Source: Fasciolopsis buskii (Eukaryota > Platyhelminthes > Trematoda > Plagiorchiida > Fasciolidae). Taken from it: a stretch of DNA of 64,000 nt. Positions 13,736 to 24,230 of the stretch are shown piece by piece (position 1 is the stretch's first letter; each line of letters opens with the position of its first letter). Where the stretch lies: assembly GCA_008360955.1 (NCBI GenBank), contig LUCM01000822.1:320798-384797 (forward strand). Direction: 5' to 3'. The notes beneath the pieces were generated by a model. That model was given only the letters and a program-made list of their open reading frames with translations, made no database searches and was not told where the DNA came from. The translations under genes were made by a program, and so were the position numbers.

Positions 13736-15860
13736 GCCTTCTCGCAGCATCGCATTGGTTGTCAAACACAAAGATGAAAAAAATAGCACAAAAGGTCTGC
13801 GGAATGAGCTGATCACAAGCGGATGACGTTCCCGAAATTTGGTTTCCAACTTTTCAAAGAAAAAGGACAAAATATGGGTTTCCCATTTGTGAGAAAATAA
13901 AATAAAAATAAAATACACTTTTTGTTCTAAAATTGAGTAAGCAACCCAATGCTGACGTCATTCTGTTTTTTGAAGATCACGTTTTGCAGACGGCATCGTC
14001 ATACTGTGATGAGTTTTTACACCTTAAACAGATATCATGCAAGCAACGGAAAACAATATATAGATGGTTTGAAAGAATATTTTGGAAATTCAAAACACTT
14101 TGTGTTTGATAGGGCACTACTTGGATTTGGTTTATTATTAAACTGGGGTCCGCCTTTTTCTCCTGGATTTATTGCACTTGTTCCCACTCTCAAATATTTC
14201 ATTGATCACGTGCTTGTTTTTCATTCTGTTTAACGTGAACAGTATGAAATCATAGCAGCTCTCCTTGTTATAAATCCACCTTATTTCGTGCTGATATCCG
14301 CTTTTAGCTAATGAATAAATCATTATAGTTTGATGCTGCGTAAGCAGATCACTACTGGAAGTTGATTCAAGTCCTTATTATCCGTCAGATCCGTCAGATT
14401 TACAATTCAGAACTTATGATTGCCCGCAGCTCACCATCAATTGACGCCATGTGTTTGACTCATGAAATTTTGCTAATTATGTATTCACTGAAACAATCAT
14501 TGTCCCTCTCTAACCTGCAGAGAACTAGTGGTTCTGGAGACTTATAGGGGAAACATTTCTTCTCGTGTCCGTTTGAACAGATACTCGAGGAAGAAAATTT
14601 TAAATTATCAATTGTGGAGGACTCTATTTAATCACCTAAGCAGCTAAGTGGCAATTAGTCGAACGTCCCAACTCCGGAAGTGGACGTCTGACAATCGCGT
14701 TTTCTGTATCACGAGTTTACGTCATTACATTTTCAAGCAATAGAATCGTTGGTGCCAGTTGCCTCAATCTTTGTCAACATGCTCCCAAAATATTTGTTCA
14801 AGTGATCAAACTAAACTCCAATATAGTTCACCTTCTAGTTAAACTGCATACACCTTTTCACACCGTTACTGAAGAAATTGTCTTCGGCCTCGAAGCACAT
14901 GGTACTCGCAGTCATTGGGTACAAATTTCAGTTGTGCTCGCAACCTAATTGGTGGCGGCAAGATTTAGCTTCCTTTAGCAAAAGTTGTCGTAGCTGTTGG
15001 TGCTAGGTGTGTTCCACGGTCTGACAGTGAGAAAATTTCCTGTGGTTGTCCAAGGCTGTTCTTCCACATTGGATGCTGCTTTTTATTGATTCATAATTTT
15101 GCAAGTCACTTTAACAAATAGCCCTATCTATTTGGAATCTGAATCGTGCATTACTCTAGCGCCAGCACCAAACTAAGCCTTGAACAGGTGAGTTAAATGT
15201 GAGAATCAGCTCGTCACAAACATCAGGTCTTAATAGTTTGTTAGGTCATGATAACCTTACTGGATCTATTTAAGTTTCATGTGCACTCTTTACATTTGGG
15301 TTTTACTAAGCCGGATACTTTCGACTCATGGTTCACCAAATGAAGAAAATTATTCCCAAAAATAATAATAAGTAACCTACAAATTCGTAGGCCGAATTCT
15401 ATATTTTTATGGTACTTTCCTATGGCTGACGGGTCCTTTCCATAAAACCAATCGTTGTATTGTGTTGAAGGATTTCGACCTCGCATCTTTTGGCTGCTTG
15501 CTGTTGTTTTGATTTTCCATATTGCTTGAGTGCGAATCTTGTCAATTTATTTTAGCTATCAGTCGGCCATTTGTTTTTTCCGATAACCGAGCTTACGAAA
15601 TGCTTCTTGATTTCTACATAATTATTGTCAAACCAACATTTTTCTCTTGGCAAGTTGGCAGCACTTTTCAGATGTCACTCCACCCATATGATTTCATTTC
15701 GGGTTTCTTTTTCTGCTAAGTTTACAGCTCTACGAAATGATTAACCAACATCCTGATGACAATTTTGGATTGTCTTTGTATATAAATGCCGTTTCTACAA
15801 TAAGATCCCTTACTAAAGCGCTAGGTTCGACTATTCTAACCTATGTTTATTTGCGGTTGC
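13736..15860. other. No recognised gene
   Basis: Only an AAAAT microsatellite (13894-13915) and a 9-bp tandem duplication, TCCGTCAGA twice at 14381-14398, stand out. The open frames here (60-94 codons) show no motif. Confidence 0.6.
13894..13915. repeat. AAAAT microsatellite
   Basis: About four imperfect AAAAT units. Confidence 0.8.
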
Positions 15861-15899
15861 TTACATTCTGTAGACTGCCTCGGACTCACTGTTTTGACT

Positions 15900-16222
15900 C
15901 ACAAAGTAGCGGAATCTAACACAAGTTCCTCTCGGAAGACCTCGTCGTAGTCGGTAAGTGGTTCCAATTCTGCTGGTTCGCTTACCGCATCTGTGAACCA
16001 TCCGCTCCGCATTACGAAACAAAGAAACCACTTTCGGTAACTCCACCTGTGCCGACGTACTTCTGAACTTTCATGTAGCAATAGACGTTCCTATACTAAA
16101 GGGAAAAACAAAAACAGCCACATACCGTGAAGGATGGATTAATATAGCCTTTCCTTTTCAAGATGGACCTTCATGAACTCTCCCCGATTAACGGCGACAT
16201 TTTCTGGTATGAGTAGTATGTT
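15900..16222 (-). pseudogene. Further coding-like segments, possible Ig A-B strands
   Basis: One minus frame (16142-16222) reads NILLIPENVAVNRGEFMKV, which resembles the opening strands of an Ig domain (P-x-x-V-x-V-x-x-G-E). A different frame (15899-16081) reads VSEPAELEPLTDYDEVFREE, acidic and proline-bearing like a linker in a modular protein, and a third (15861-16046) is also open for 61 codons. The segments lie about 300 bases downstream of the tentative Fn3 segment on the same strand. No start codon, splice pair or complete domain could be fixed. Confidence 0.25.
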
Positions 16223-16497
16223 CGTGAAATTTTGAACATAATGTTTCCATAAGTATAAAATTTCTTAAATGGTTAATGCGGCTCGTTAGAATTGTCTACC
16301 TGGTACAATGTTGCTTACTAACAACGGAAAAAGGATGCTTTGCATTCCGAATGCAAACCATGTAAGAGACATCACATATGCAGACTCGGGAGGTTTTCTA
16401 TTACATATTATAAAAAATTGTTTGTTTGCAGGTATTATTTTCTATGCCGTCTGATTCGAATTTTGATTTTGATTTTGTGACATTTCTTTAGTTACGT

Positions 16498-16647
16498 TTA
16501 TCCCACCAGATATTCGACTTGGACAATTGTGTTCATTCCCCATTTACGGTAGTTTTCACTCTCGAATCGTGCATACCACTCAACAACTTCTGTCTTGGTT
16601 TGCCCTGTCGTATCAACTGTTCCGGCACCATGTTGGACACGATACCA
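16498..16647 (-). pseudogene. Coding-like segment, tentatively Fn3-like
   Basis: Downstream of the Ig-like segment on the same strand, a 49-codon frame reads WYRVQHGAGTVDTT and then VVEWYARFESENYRKWGMNT before a stop. It is rich in W, Y, E and R, which is hard to get by chance here. The second block loosely fits the Y-x-F-R-V-x-A-x-N-x-x-G signature of fibronectin type III domains, with one residue missing. Just upstream a second frame reads VEYRIHGSRT and a third NYRELGKGLISAEDF, so the coding signal hops between frames as in a pseudogene. The Fn3 label is a guess; the coding-like character is the stronger claim. Confidence 0.25.
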
Positions 16648-16916
16648 TTATGACCTGTTGTCCTCGACCCGTGTATTCTATATTCTACAGACTGAATATC
16701 TTAGTCAACTTCGGTTTCGGATAAGAAACTAATCTCGGGGTTATCTTCCGAAAGTCTTCTGCGCTGATCAGTCCTTTTCCTAACTCTCGATAATTCTGCA
16801 ATTCTTAGTGCCCTATTCCTGGCATTGTTGTACTTTACGTTGCGTGTTGAAATTATTTGCATCTTAGGTCATTACGTGTGGTCGAACGATGTGTCCAGCA
16901 AGCTTTCTGTTTACTA

Positions 16917-17183
16917 GCAAAACAATGTGAATACCTTATTCTTCCTATTACCTCGTGCACGTGTTATATTGTAAACGTTGCAGTACGACTTGCTTAACAA
17001 TAAGAAATTCATTCGCCCTTTGTCGACATCATTGGTCAACTGGATATAATATCTGCCACTTTCAGGATGGGACGAGGTACGCACTCTAGATTCGTCAATT
17101 ACGTCGGTAATGGATTTTGGTTCGTCATCGTTTGGCTCGTTGCCACGTCTGATCCATTTATAAGTTTGTATTTCTTTGCCACG
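16917..17183 (-). pseudogene. Ig/I-set-like coding segment, probably a decayed exon
   Basis: An 89-codon minus frame without an ATG near its start has a composition unlike chance frames in this A+T-rich DNA: it is rich in R, D, E, S and N. It reads RGKEIQTYKWIRRGNEPNDD near the start and PESGRYYIQLTNDVDKGRMN at about 17007-17063. The latter resembles the E-F-G strands of intracellular Ig domains of the titin/twitchin type, where D-S-G-x-Y is followed by a hydrophobic strand, N and G. The A-B strands are not in the same frame; another frame just upstream (about 17143-17273) is also open and coding-like. A usable donor-like AG|GTAATA lies near 16950. It could be a true exon with a frameshift, or a pseudogene. 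The family call rests on one motif. Confidence 0.35.
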
Positions 17184-17273
17184 TCAGATGTTTTGAAGAT
17201 GGTTTCCGATTCTACCCTCTTCGTGTAGCCGACTCTACCGGATATAAGATAGAATAATTGTGCCACCTCTAAT

Positions 17274-20200
17274 CATAAAGTACATTTAACGAGCGACAAG
17301 TCTGTTCCACGTCCAAATAGTCAAATAACTTGAACTGTTTGCTTGTTCCAACCAGAACCGTATTTGTAAAACCTCAGCAGTGAGAAAAACCATCATTTGG
17401 GCGAAATCCCATTCGTTCCACTTAAGCCAAAATGTTAACATTTGGTGTACTATGTGCCATTTATTATAATATAGGGCATACGTTGGACCTATTAGATAAA
17501 TTGATGAAAGATTGCATCGTCTATACAAGTCCGACGCCCGCAAATTTTAATTATCAAGCAAAAACGTAATCTGAGACTGAAGGGTTCGTGCATACCCGGG
17601 CGAAGCAGTTAATAATCAAATACATAGACTTTATCTTGTGCACACTATTGCTTTCTTGTTTCCACGGTCGATGTGACCTTGAAGATTTTTGAGAATATTG
17701 CATGGCAATTCAATAAACATAATTGTTTTGTATATCGAGATTGTATTATATGGCTGAGCATACAAACCAGTCTAAAACATCGGCCAGTTATCTAATTAGT
17801 CGGAAGCTCGTCAATCGACTTTGTTTGACTCGACTGGCATTCATGAGTCAGCTAAAATAGTCAGCTCACAACGAATACCGGTTTTTTACTGAGTAACTTT
17901 TGGTTGCTTGGTCAACAGGCGTTTTCATCGCAGATTCTCTTGTTACAATGAAAAATGGGTGACAGAATTGCTCTTTGAGACAAACGTGAGATAGATTATA
18001 AACCTTCATTCATTTTATGACTGCTTCTTCCACGATGAGTTCACAAACTAGTTGCTTTAAACGGTCAGTACTCTTGGATTCTCCTGGGTTTCGAAAGCCA
18101 CGATCAACATAAAATTGAAATCTTATTGAGGATGCCAGACAAAATTAAGGAGCATTCATATAGTTAGATGCTTGGGAGCTTCAGTACTAAGCGTGCATAA
18201 TAATGCCAGTTTGACGTTTGAAAGTGATTTACAGCAATGTGTAATTATGCCACAGTAAGCCATCAGCTAACGAGGAACCAAAACCACGGAAACATGCATT
18301 CAGAAACATAATTAGTTTAAACTTAAATAGTTTAAAAAATGACGGTAAAATGTGGACAAGTGGCTTTCTTTACTCCACTTTTTCAGATGCATTGGATAGG
18401 GTGGGCTAACAGTAAAATTTCCGATTCTGTTGCACCGTCTGATTTTCTACTTACGGATTCATATTTCAAACACTTGATGATACTTGATACCACTCAAACA
18501 CTATTTTCAGTCCACTTTGCCAACCCCGTAAGTATCGCTTCGAGTGCCTTTTTACTTTTTAAGTTGATGTGCTGGAAACGCATTTGCAACTGATTTAAGT
18601 AGATCAAAATTTCCTTGCAAGTGACAGTAGCATTCTTTAGGGTTAGCGATTTTTCTAATCGAAGTTCCGTTTATCGACCTGGATTAAACACAGATTCAGG
18701 TGAAACAGCAGCCAAACAATCCATCCAGAAGACCTTTATCGACAGATGTTAGTTAGGCATACGCACACTGCTTTTCCGTAAGCAATACTGCTTGGTTTTC
18801 GAAGCTCATTTTTAACGAGAGCAAGAAGAAACAAATCAATCGATGTGTTCACTTAAATTATTGACCTGTAGAAATAAAGCCTTGATTCGGAATACTGATG
18901 CATAGCTGTCACCGATGCAACTGAAGATATTTCGGCATCGACTTACAGACAAACAAACAAATACACAAAGCCGATGGAGGACACAGGCAAACATAGGAGA
19001 GCAATCGCGACCACTCTTGCTAATAAGTATTCAGACATCATGTTCATCGTATGCATCATATTCTCGAATCTCGCATTCAGTGCAGTATAGATTTCGGTTT
19101 GCGCACCGCATCCTCACACCCCATTAGAATGTAATGATCAAGACAAACGTGAGTCAATCCGCCCGATTCTCTCCACAATAAACCCCACATGTTCTGGATT
19201 GTGCCTCGAAATCTCACAATGACGAGTAGACCAATCTGATAGGAAACCGAAGAGAGTAAGGTAATTTTGCAAATTCTCCGGTCCAAGGCGTGAGTTAAAA
19301 ATGGTGCATACAACTGCTATACCCCCAACAGTGAGAAAGTCACTATCCAATCAAAAACTAGGTCAAAAACCTTCTGAAATGAATACCCAATGAACAGACA
19401 TAAATCGACAGCACTTGTTGTGTGGTTCAGGCAAATACAAGAGCTTTTGCACGCTTGATCAGGCCCAACAAACACTTTCCAGGGCATGACAGCCAATAAC
19501 CAATGTAAGCGAATTGACCGTCAACGGTCGACCAAAGTGGGCGATAAAATGAAAGTGGACCGTAACAAAACGAACTGCCCTCGATCCGGGTGACCCGGGA
19601 CTACACCAAAAGTCCTAACGTAATCTCAACCACAGTTTACGAGGTCAATGAAGCGAGTGGTAAGTGAATCGAAAAAAAAACGATGACCAAAGTTAGCGTC
19701 GTTAACAGGAAGTTTACCGAGAACTGTGCGATGTCAGAAAATAGAACATAAATGGAGGCAAAAATTTTTTCAATCATTCTAAATGTTGCATTCTTTTTAG
19801 CCAGTCTTATTTTACAGGAAAAAAAATAAATCATCTTCAAAATTGGAGAAAAATGCACAGAAACACGCTGAATTTAAGGTGGATAGTTGTAGCTCCATCC
19901 GCTTTAGGGTGGCCGAGAACTTAAATCTGACGAAGCACATCAGTTTTCATCGTCATCTATTTACGTTAGCACACTAACTAAACTTTGTTCGCCTGAGCCC
20001 AATTTTCCTAAATCCTTAGTGAGGTTATTCGCTTAAGCCCAAGACAGTGCAAAGATACGCATGTGGGGACATTCATCTTGTTGATCTTGCTTTTGGATGT
20101 CTTCCAGTGGTTGGAAACTTGGTTAAAATAAAAGAATTTTCCGAGGTTTTTCAGTTTTGGGACTAAAGGCAGACTGGGATACGAACTTTCGACATCTAAC

Positions 20201-20330
20201 AAAGATTTATGAGAATTAAAGACGTGTTCAAAGCGTATGCCATTCGAAATTACGCGTTAGGTGCATGCAAATCACACCCTTTACCCAGTTCTGTAAAGAC
20301 TTGGATAGATTTTCGGGGGTGGTATATGGG
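17274..20330. other. Unassigned stretch with coding-like scraps
   Basis: No complete gene is seen. On the minus strand 19138-19350 reads HNPEHVGFIVERIGRIDSRL, and just downstream another frame reads CANRNLYCTECEIREYDAYD. On the plus strand 19576-19668 reads RVTRDYTKSPNVISTTVYEV. These are charged and protein-like but match no family confidently. The last few hundred bases before 20330 may be the 3' tail of the Penelope-like element. Confidence 0.4.
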
Positions 20331-20762
20331 CTAGGGCAGCTTCAGTATTTGTACGAACTGCTTTGGGGAATGAAACGGGGGATCGTATAGGAGAATGCTC
20401 ACAGCATTCGTCGTAGATGAGCTCCGGGACTTCATCTGCCTGCATAACCTACACCGGAATTTGTAGATTATTCTGAACAATTCAGTTTCATTCACGAATT
20501 GCTTGGAACGCACAGCACCTATGATGATTTCAGTCTCTCCTGTGTTTAACCAAGCCGGGTTGTGTTCTCGAACCCGTTTGGAGAGGCGTCCGCATGTACA
20601 GCCAATGTAGACTGCCTCACAGGAACAGGTGAATGCGCATTCACAGAATGAGGCCATAGAATCCGGTAAACTATTTTTTAGACTTATCTGTACCAGTGGC
20701 TTTGATGCAAACGGGATTTGCAGTTTTTCTGCATGGAACGTCGTATGGACAGCTCCGTACAA
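20331..20762 (-). pseudogene. PLE C-terminal GIY-YIG endonuclease fragment
   Basis: This 143-codon open frame holds the endonuclease end of the Penelope-like element. Residues 46-48 are C-x-C and are followed by VYIGCTCGRLSKRVREH: YIG is at residues 52-54 (about 20601-20609), the conserved arginine at 59 and the E-H pair at 66-67. The first half of the signature (GIY) is replaced by a CAF-type stretch, as is usual in PLE versions preceded by a cysteine motif. In the family this domain nicks the target DNA to prime reverse transcription. Here it has no intact RT upstream in frame. Position 55, often arginine in related elements, is cysteine, which fits drift after loss of function. Confidence 0.85.
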
Positions 20763-21155
20763 TATGATAGATAACGTGCGCTGGAAAGTCAGTCTTAGAG
20801 GGTAAGCTGATGTGCAGGACTTTGTTTTCTACGGTTGCTTGCCTATGTTGTTCTTTATGTTGTTTCTTGATTTCGCCAATAAAACGTTCAGAATGAACTT
20901 TCTCTCGAAATATTTCCCTTGGGAAACAAGGCTCATTCTATAGCATCCTCAGTACAGATATTCCTTACCCTGACCACTACGCAACGTATTGGGTTTTCCT
21001 TTTATCCTGAGCTGCATGAAACTGCTGAATTGAACGAATGGGCCGTTCCATGTGACATTCATGTGTACGGAGGACTGCGCAGATCCATCCACTCAACGAC
21101 CCAAGCAAACATCCGCAGTTGCTATCCTGTCGTTTTCTTCCTTTCCAAATGTGAA

Positions 21156-21428
21156 TCAGACGTTTAGGTGAGCCTTGTTGAATGTATGCAGCGTGTATGT
21201 GACATTGGTATTATCGTCTACCACGCAAATCATATCGTCACCATAATGTTTGTAAAATGCAAACTGTCCCGTCAGTGGCTGCAATACAGCATTTTCAGGT
21301 TTTGCAATAAAGACGTCCTGAATTGGGGTCCCAGAGGCAATCCTATTGCTACCCACTTCTTGACATAAAAAATTTCCGTTGAATCTTAATTAGACATTTC
21401 GTGTGCACGTGAAAAGGAGCTGCCTCTG
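21156..21428 (-). pseudogene. PLE reverse transcriptase palm fragment (YGDD)
   Basis: One frame on the minus strand, interrupted by two stops, reads through the RT core. It shows FTCTRNV, then RFNGNF, then a degenerate GSNRIASGTP where PLE polymerases usually have an A-M-G-S-P block, and then the catalytic box KHYGDDMICVVDDNTN with YGDD at about 21234-21245. PLE polymerases normally have YVDD here, so the two metal-binding aspartates are kept while V has become G. An adjacent frame (21429-21644) continues upstream with LDNPIEHVEKQQSETIDYL, which fits the segment before the palm. Downstream, at about 21060-21160, a further frame reads KEENDRIATADVCL, the expected continuation after the palm. 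The fragment is dead as written. Confidence 0.85.
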
Positions 21429-21610
21429 TTAATCCATCGAAACACCTTCGTCGATAATGTTCTCAAGATAATCTATTGTTTCACTCTGTTGTTTCTCAAC
21501 GTGCTCTATAGGATTGTCCAAAAAAAAAACAGGGAACACTCGAGTAAACGCAGATTGGAGACTTTTGGGGGAAGAGGAAAGAGCTACTGATAAAAGATCA
21601 CCCTGCCGGT

Positions 21611-22099
21611 GAATCCGGTGACGAAGAGAATAGTGGAAGATCAACTTCTACTGCGCACAACTGCAACGGTTGGGAGGATTTTGTGTACCTGATGAATGGA
21701 AAACTTCCTACCACGCAAAAGAAGATGAAATTTACGCACCATGTGGGAAGAAAATGTAGACCAGCAGAAATAAAACGCTACTATGATCACGGTGATGACG
21801 ACAGATGTGGGGTACGGATAGTAGTCGAGTAGATTTGCAAAGTTGGTGAACATATGAGATATTTTTGGTGGAAAAGACAATATGCTCGGAAAACGTCATA
21901 CCATCAGAGTCGACAGACCAACAGCAAAAGAAACTGCACTGTATTTTATTGTATAGGCTTTCGTGTAAAAAAAACGTCGCATTTCAGCCAAAAATGTGAG
22001 TGCAAAAACGAAATACGGGAAAAATTAACAAATATGATAATGAATACACAAATCGCTTGGTAAAAAGTATGAAAATATTCATCCGGGATTAATCATAGC
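21611..22099. other. Spacer between the two retroelements
   Basis: About 490 bases separate the end of the LINE coding remnant from the first recognisable part of the PLE RT; both run on the minus strand. A 79-codon minus frame (21641-21880) is open but shows no RT motif. The interval could hold the LINE 3' UTR, the lost 5' part of the PLE, or both. No terminal repeat, poly(A) run or duplicated target site was found to mark a junction. Confidence 0.4.
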
Positions 22100-22606
22100 A
22101 CATTATGGCAGATTGCTCCGGAATTCGGCTAAAACACGGTCACAGTTTATCAAAATGCGTGCTAAATATGGGACAGCCTAATTCCCATAGTCATTGATTT
22201 TAAAGGTTATGGCAAGAAACGCGGATCATGTTGACATATGATAGTGACACTTTGAAAGATCGGTGTGCACAGAATGCACGAGATCTGAAAGAATATTATG
22301 AGCAAATTTCCCACATGCTGATGAGTGTTGATTACATAAATGTAGTGGTACTCGGACACATGGCTAATGAGTGATAGCCCATGGCGAAAAATTAAAAGGT
22401 TTTAAATAAAGCTGGATATATAACTGGAGAACAGTAAAGAAGTATTGGAAAAGCACACTGGCATACAAAGCGGGAGATTGTGCTTTGTTTTACCATGTAC
22501 TGCGGAAGCTTATATATTTGAAATGGCAATCATCGGAGATTCTTTACATAGGTAGCAAAGTAAGAAGGCCACTTCAGACATTTATCAATAGCAACTCCTA
22601 GATATT
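22100..22606 (-). pseudogene. LINE thumb and C-terminal region, frame-broken
   Basis: This stretch has no long open frame but still reads as the tail of the same polyprotein when the three minus frames are followed. Recognisable pieces are VKYLGVAIDKCLKW (22569-22610), a family hallmark just after the palm; FPILLYCSPVIYPALFK (22401-22451); HGLSLISHVSE (about 22355-22385); ILSDLVHSVHTDLSKC (about 22250-22300); and VPYLARILINCDRVLAEF (22121-22174), where the protein probably ends. At least three frame changes and several stops separate these pieces. The readable sequence stops near 22100, which sets the approximate 3' end of coding. Confidence 0.75.
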
Positions 22607-23042
22607 TCACAGAATCAACCGTGGTAAGCGATTCTGAGTTGATAGAAGACGTTTCCGATGGGTAAGCTGACCGACAGAGAGAGAACAGACCTTCGAACAT
22701 TTAGATGTGCTGAGATTTAAACCAGCTCGTGCAGAGAAATCGCAGATAGAAGATGGGTTGTTGGGAAGACTTTGAAAATCATCGTTGCTCGAAACGGCTT
22801 GAGAGTGGGTAACATCATCACCATTCTGAAACACTTGACAAGGAGAGATACCTGATATGTCGCTGATGTAAGCAGAGGAGTGAAACGGTGAAAGAACAGC
22901 ACCCTGTAGCACCTGAGTTGTTATTCAACGGTTTTGAAGTTTTACTATCCATCCATGTGCTCTGGGTTCGGTTAGTAAAGTAATCAGACAACCTTGTCAA
23001 TAAAGAGATGAGGCAACTAAATGTTTGCAGCTTGCAAAGCAA
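22607..23042 (-). pseudogene. LINE reverse transcriptase palm fragment (NGDD)
   Basis: Two overlapping frames on the minus strand share the RT palm. The first (about 23042-22915) reads LLCKLQTFS, then YFTNRTQ, matching the helix and turn before motif B. The second (22912-22607) reads LQGAVLSPFHSSAYISDIS, the Q-G-x-x-L-S-P motif, followed by FQNGDDVTHSQ with NGDD at about 22814-22825, where LINE polymerases usually have YADD. Both catalytic aspartates survive but the aromatic residue is lost. The frame then gives LNLSTSKCSKVCSLSVGQL, a typical post-palm K-C motif. The change of frame between the two parts shows an indel. Confidence 0.85.
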
Positions 23043-23202
23043 AAGAGATCATGGGACAGAATTGCATGCCGACGAGTAGTCTAGAAATGTGCAACGCACA
23101 AATTTCATCGATGAGTTTAGGGATTTATAAATGTGGTGAATGAGGGAGGCGAGAGCGTCCAAATTGGACCTGCCAGATTCATTAGCAAACTGAAAACGGT
23201 CC

Positions 23203-23664
23203 TCAGGAGGATGCAGAGAAGAACGCATGCAGTGGAACTGCTAAATTTGGGATGGAAATAACAGCGTCCGGTGTCCAGCCATCAGGAATAAAAGACGAGA
23301 TTAATGGTGAGTTTATTAGAGAAGTATATATATCCGTCAAAGCTACCGCAACATACCTTAAAAGAGCTGAAATTAGATTGTCAGGATCAAGCCCTGCCGC
23401 AATTTTAGTTTTGCGGAGACGATCGGGTATCCATTTCCAAGAAAAACGTCCGAATATGACTAAGTTAAAAGTGGAGTGATGGATGGAGGCACGATTCATG
23501 CTGTCTATATCGGCATAAAATTTCGCATGTCCCTCTTTCTTCGCAAGCATCAGTCGATTGCTTTGGCATAAAAATAATTTTTTTCCAAGCAAGAGTTGGG
23601 TGGCAAATGTAGTGCCGATGCGCTTGATTTTAGCTTTTTCGGATCGGAAATATACCGCAGGCAT
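23203..23664 (-). pseudogene. LINE reverse transcriptase finger region
   Basis: This 153-codon frame contains the N-terminal half of a LINE RT. GLDPDNLISALLRYVAVAL corresponds to the G-x-D-x-[LI] block that opens the RT domain. It is followed by SFIPDGWTPDAVISIPN, which corresponds to the P-x-x-W-K-x-A-x-V-x-P-x-x-K block; here the usual lysine after W is replaced by T-P-D, consistent with decay. The first 90 residues, rich in K, R and hydrophobic positions, represent the linker ahead of the RT. After the last block the frame is lost; the palm resumes in other frames about 290 bases downstream. Confidence 0.8.
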
Positions 23665-24230
23665 GAGCCATTACGGAATTTTTAGAGGTGATCGTTGCGT
23701 TTTCTCAGAGTTTTTGATTTATGGGTGGAGATAAAGCCGTCCGACAGGAACAGTTTTTCTGAGGAGCAGCAAATATCAAAGATTGCGCTGGCCGTTTCTG
23801 TAAAATTTTGTTATTGTCATTGAGTAGAGGTTCAAAAGAGAAAAAAGGTAGATGCGAGTGAAAAGGATTTCTGTGGAAGAATAAGGTTATTGTGTGAACG
23901 AAGGGTTAGTGTTTGAGGTATAATAATAAGAAACTCCTCATTTTCATCAATTAGACGGCATAACAATAGAAGCTGCATACGCAGGAATGCGGAAAAGAGG
24001 CAAAGAACATGAAATGGCCTTTCCAACGGACTAGAATGATCGGTTACCCACGGAAATAAGGCTCGTCGTCAAGCTTTTGTGACAGGCTTAATCTTTAACC
24101 ACATTCATATTAGTGGAGCACTGTGGTTTAGCTTGTTCAAAACAGTATGTGAGTCGGTGGCTAGATTTGGGGCACCTTTAGCGAGTTCGAAATAGTCGAG
24201 AATGTATAGATGTGCACCTTGGAGACTAAG

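Larger units (their letters stand above)
20331..21610 (-). mobile_element. Decayed Penelope-like retroelement, 5'-truncated
   Basis: The minus strand carries the 3' half of a Penelope-like element (PLE), a retroelement class whose polymerase joins a reverse transcriptase to a C-terminal GIY-YIG endonuclease. Read 5' to 3', the order is as expected for the class: an RT segment (about 21610 to 21156), a linker, then the GIY-YIG domain (about 20700 to 20480). The reading frame is broken by frameshifts and by in-frame stops, for example two stops between about 21360 and 21428, so the copy cannot encode a working protein. No N-terminal part of the RT is recognised upstream of about 21610. The 3' boundary is not clear; the sequence down to about 20000 could be its 3' untranslated tail. 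Class assignment is firm from the domain order; a subfamily name is not justified. Confidence 0.85.
22100..24230 (-). mobile_element. Decayed non-LTR (LINE) retrotransposon
   Basis: The minus strand holds about 2 kb of a LINE-type polyprotein, read through several frameshifts. In order from 24.2 kb downward there are: a segment upstream of the RT (about 24230-23670, including RLIDENEEFL); the RT finger region (23664-23203); the palm with NGDD (22912-22607); and a thumb and C-terminal region that is not one open frame but can still be read in pieces, VKYLGVAIDKCLKW at 22569-22610, FPILLYCSPVIYPALFK at 22401-22451 and VPYLARILINCDRVLAEF at 22121-22174. The order and motifs fit Jockey/CR1-like LINEs. 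No apurinic endonuclease domain was recognised upstream, so the copy is probably 5'-truncated. No poly(A) tail or target-site duplication was seen. Confidence 0.85.
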
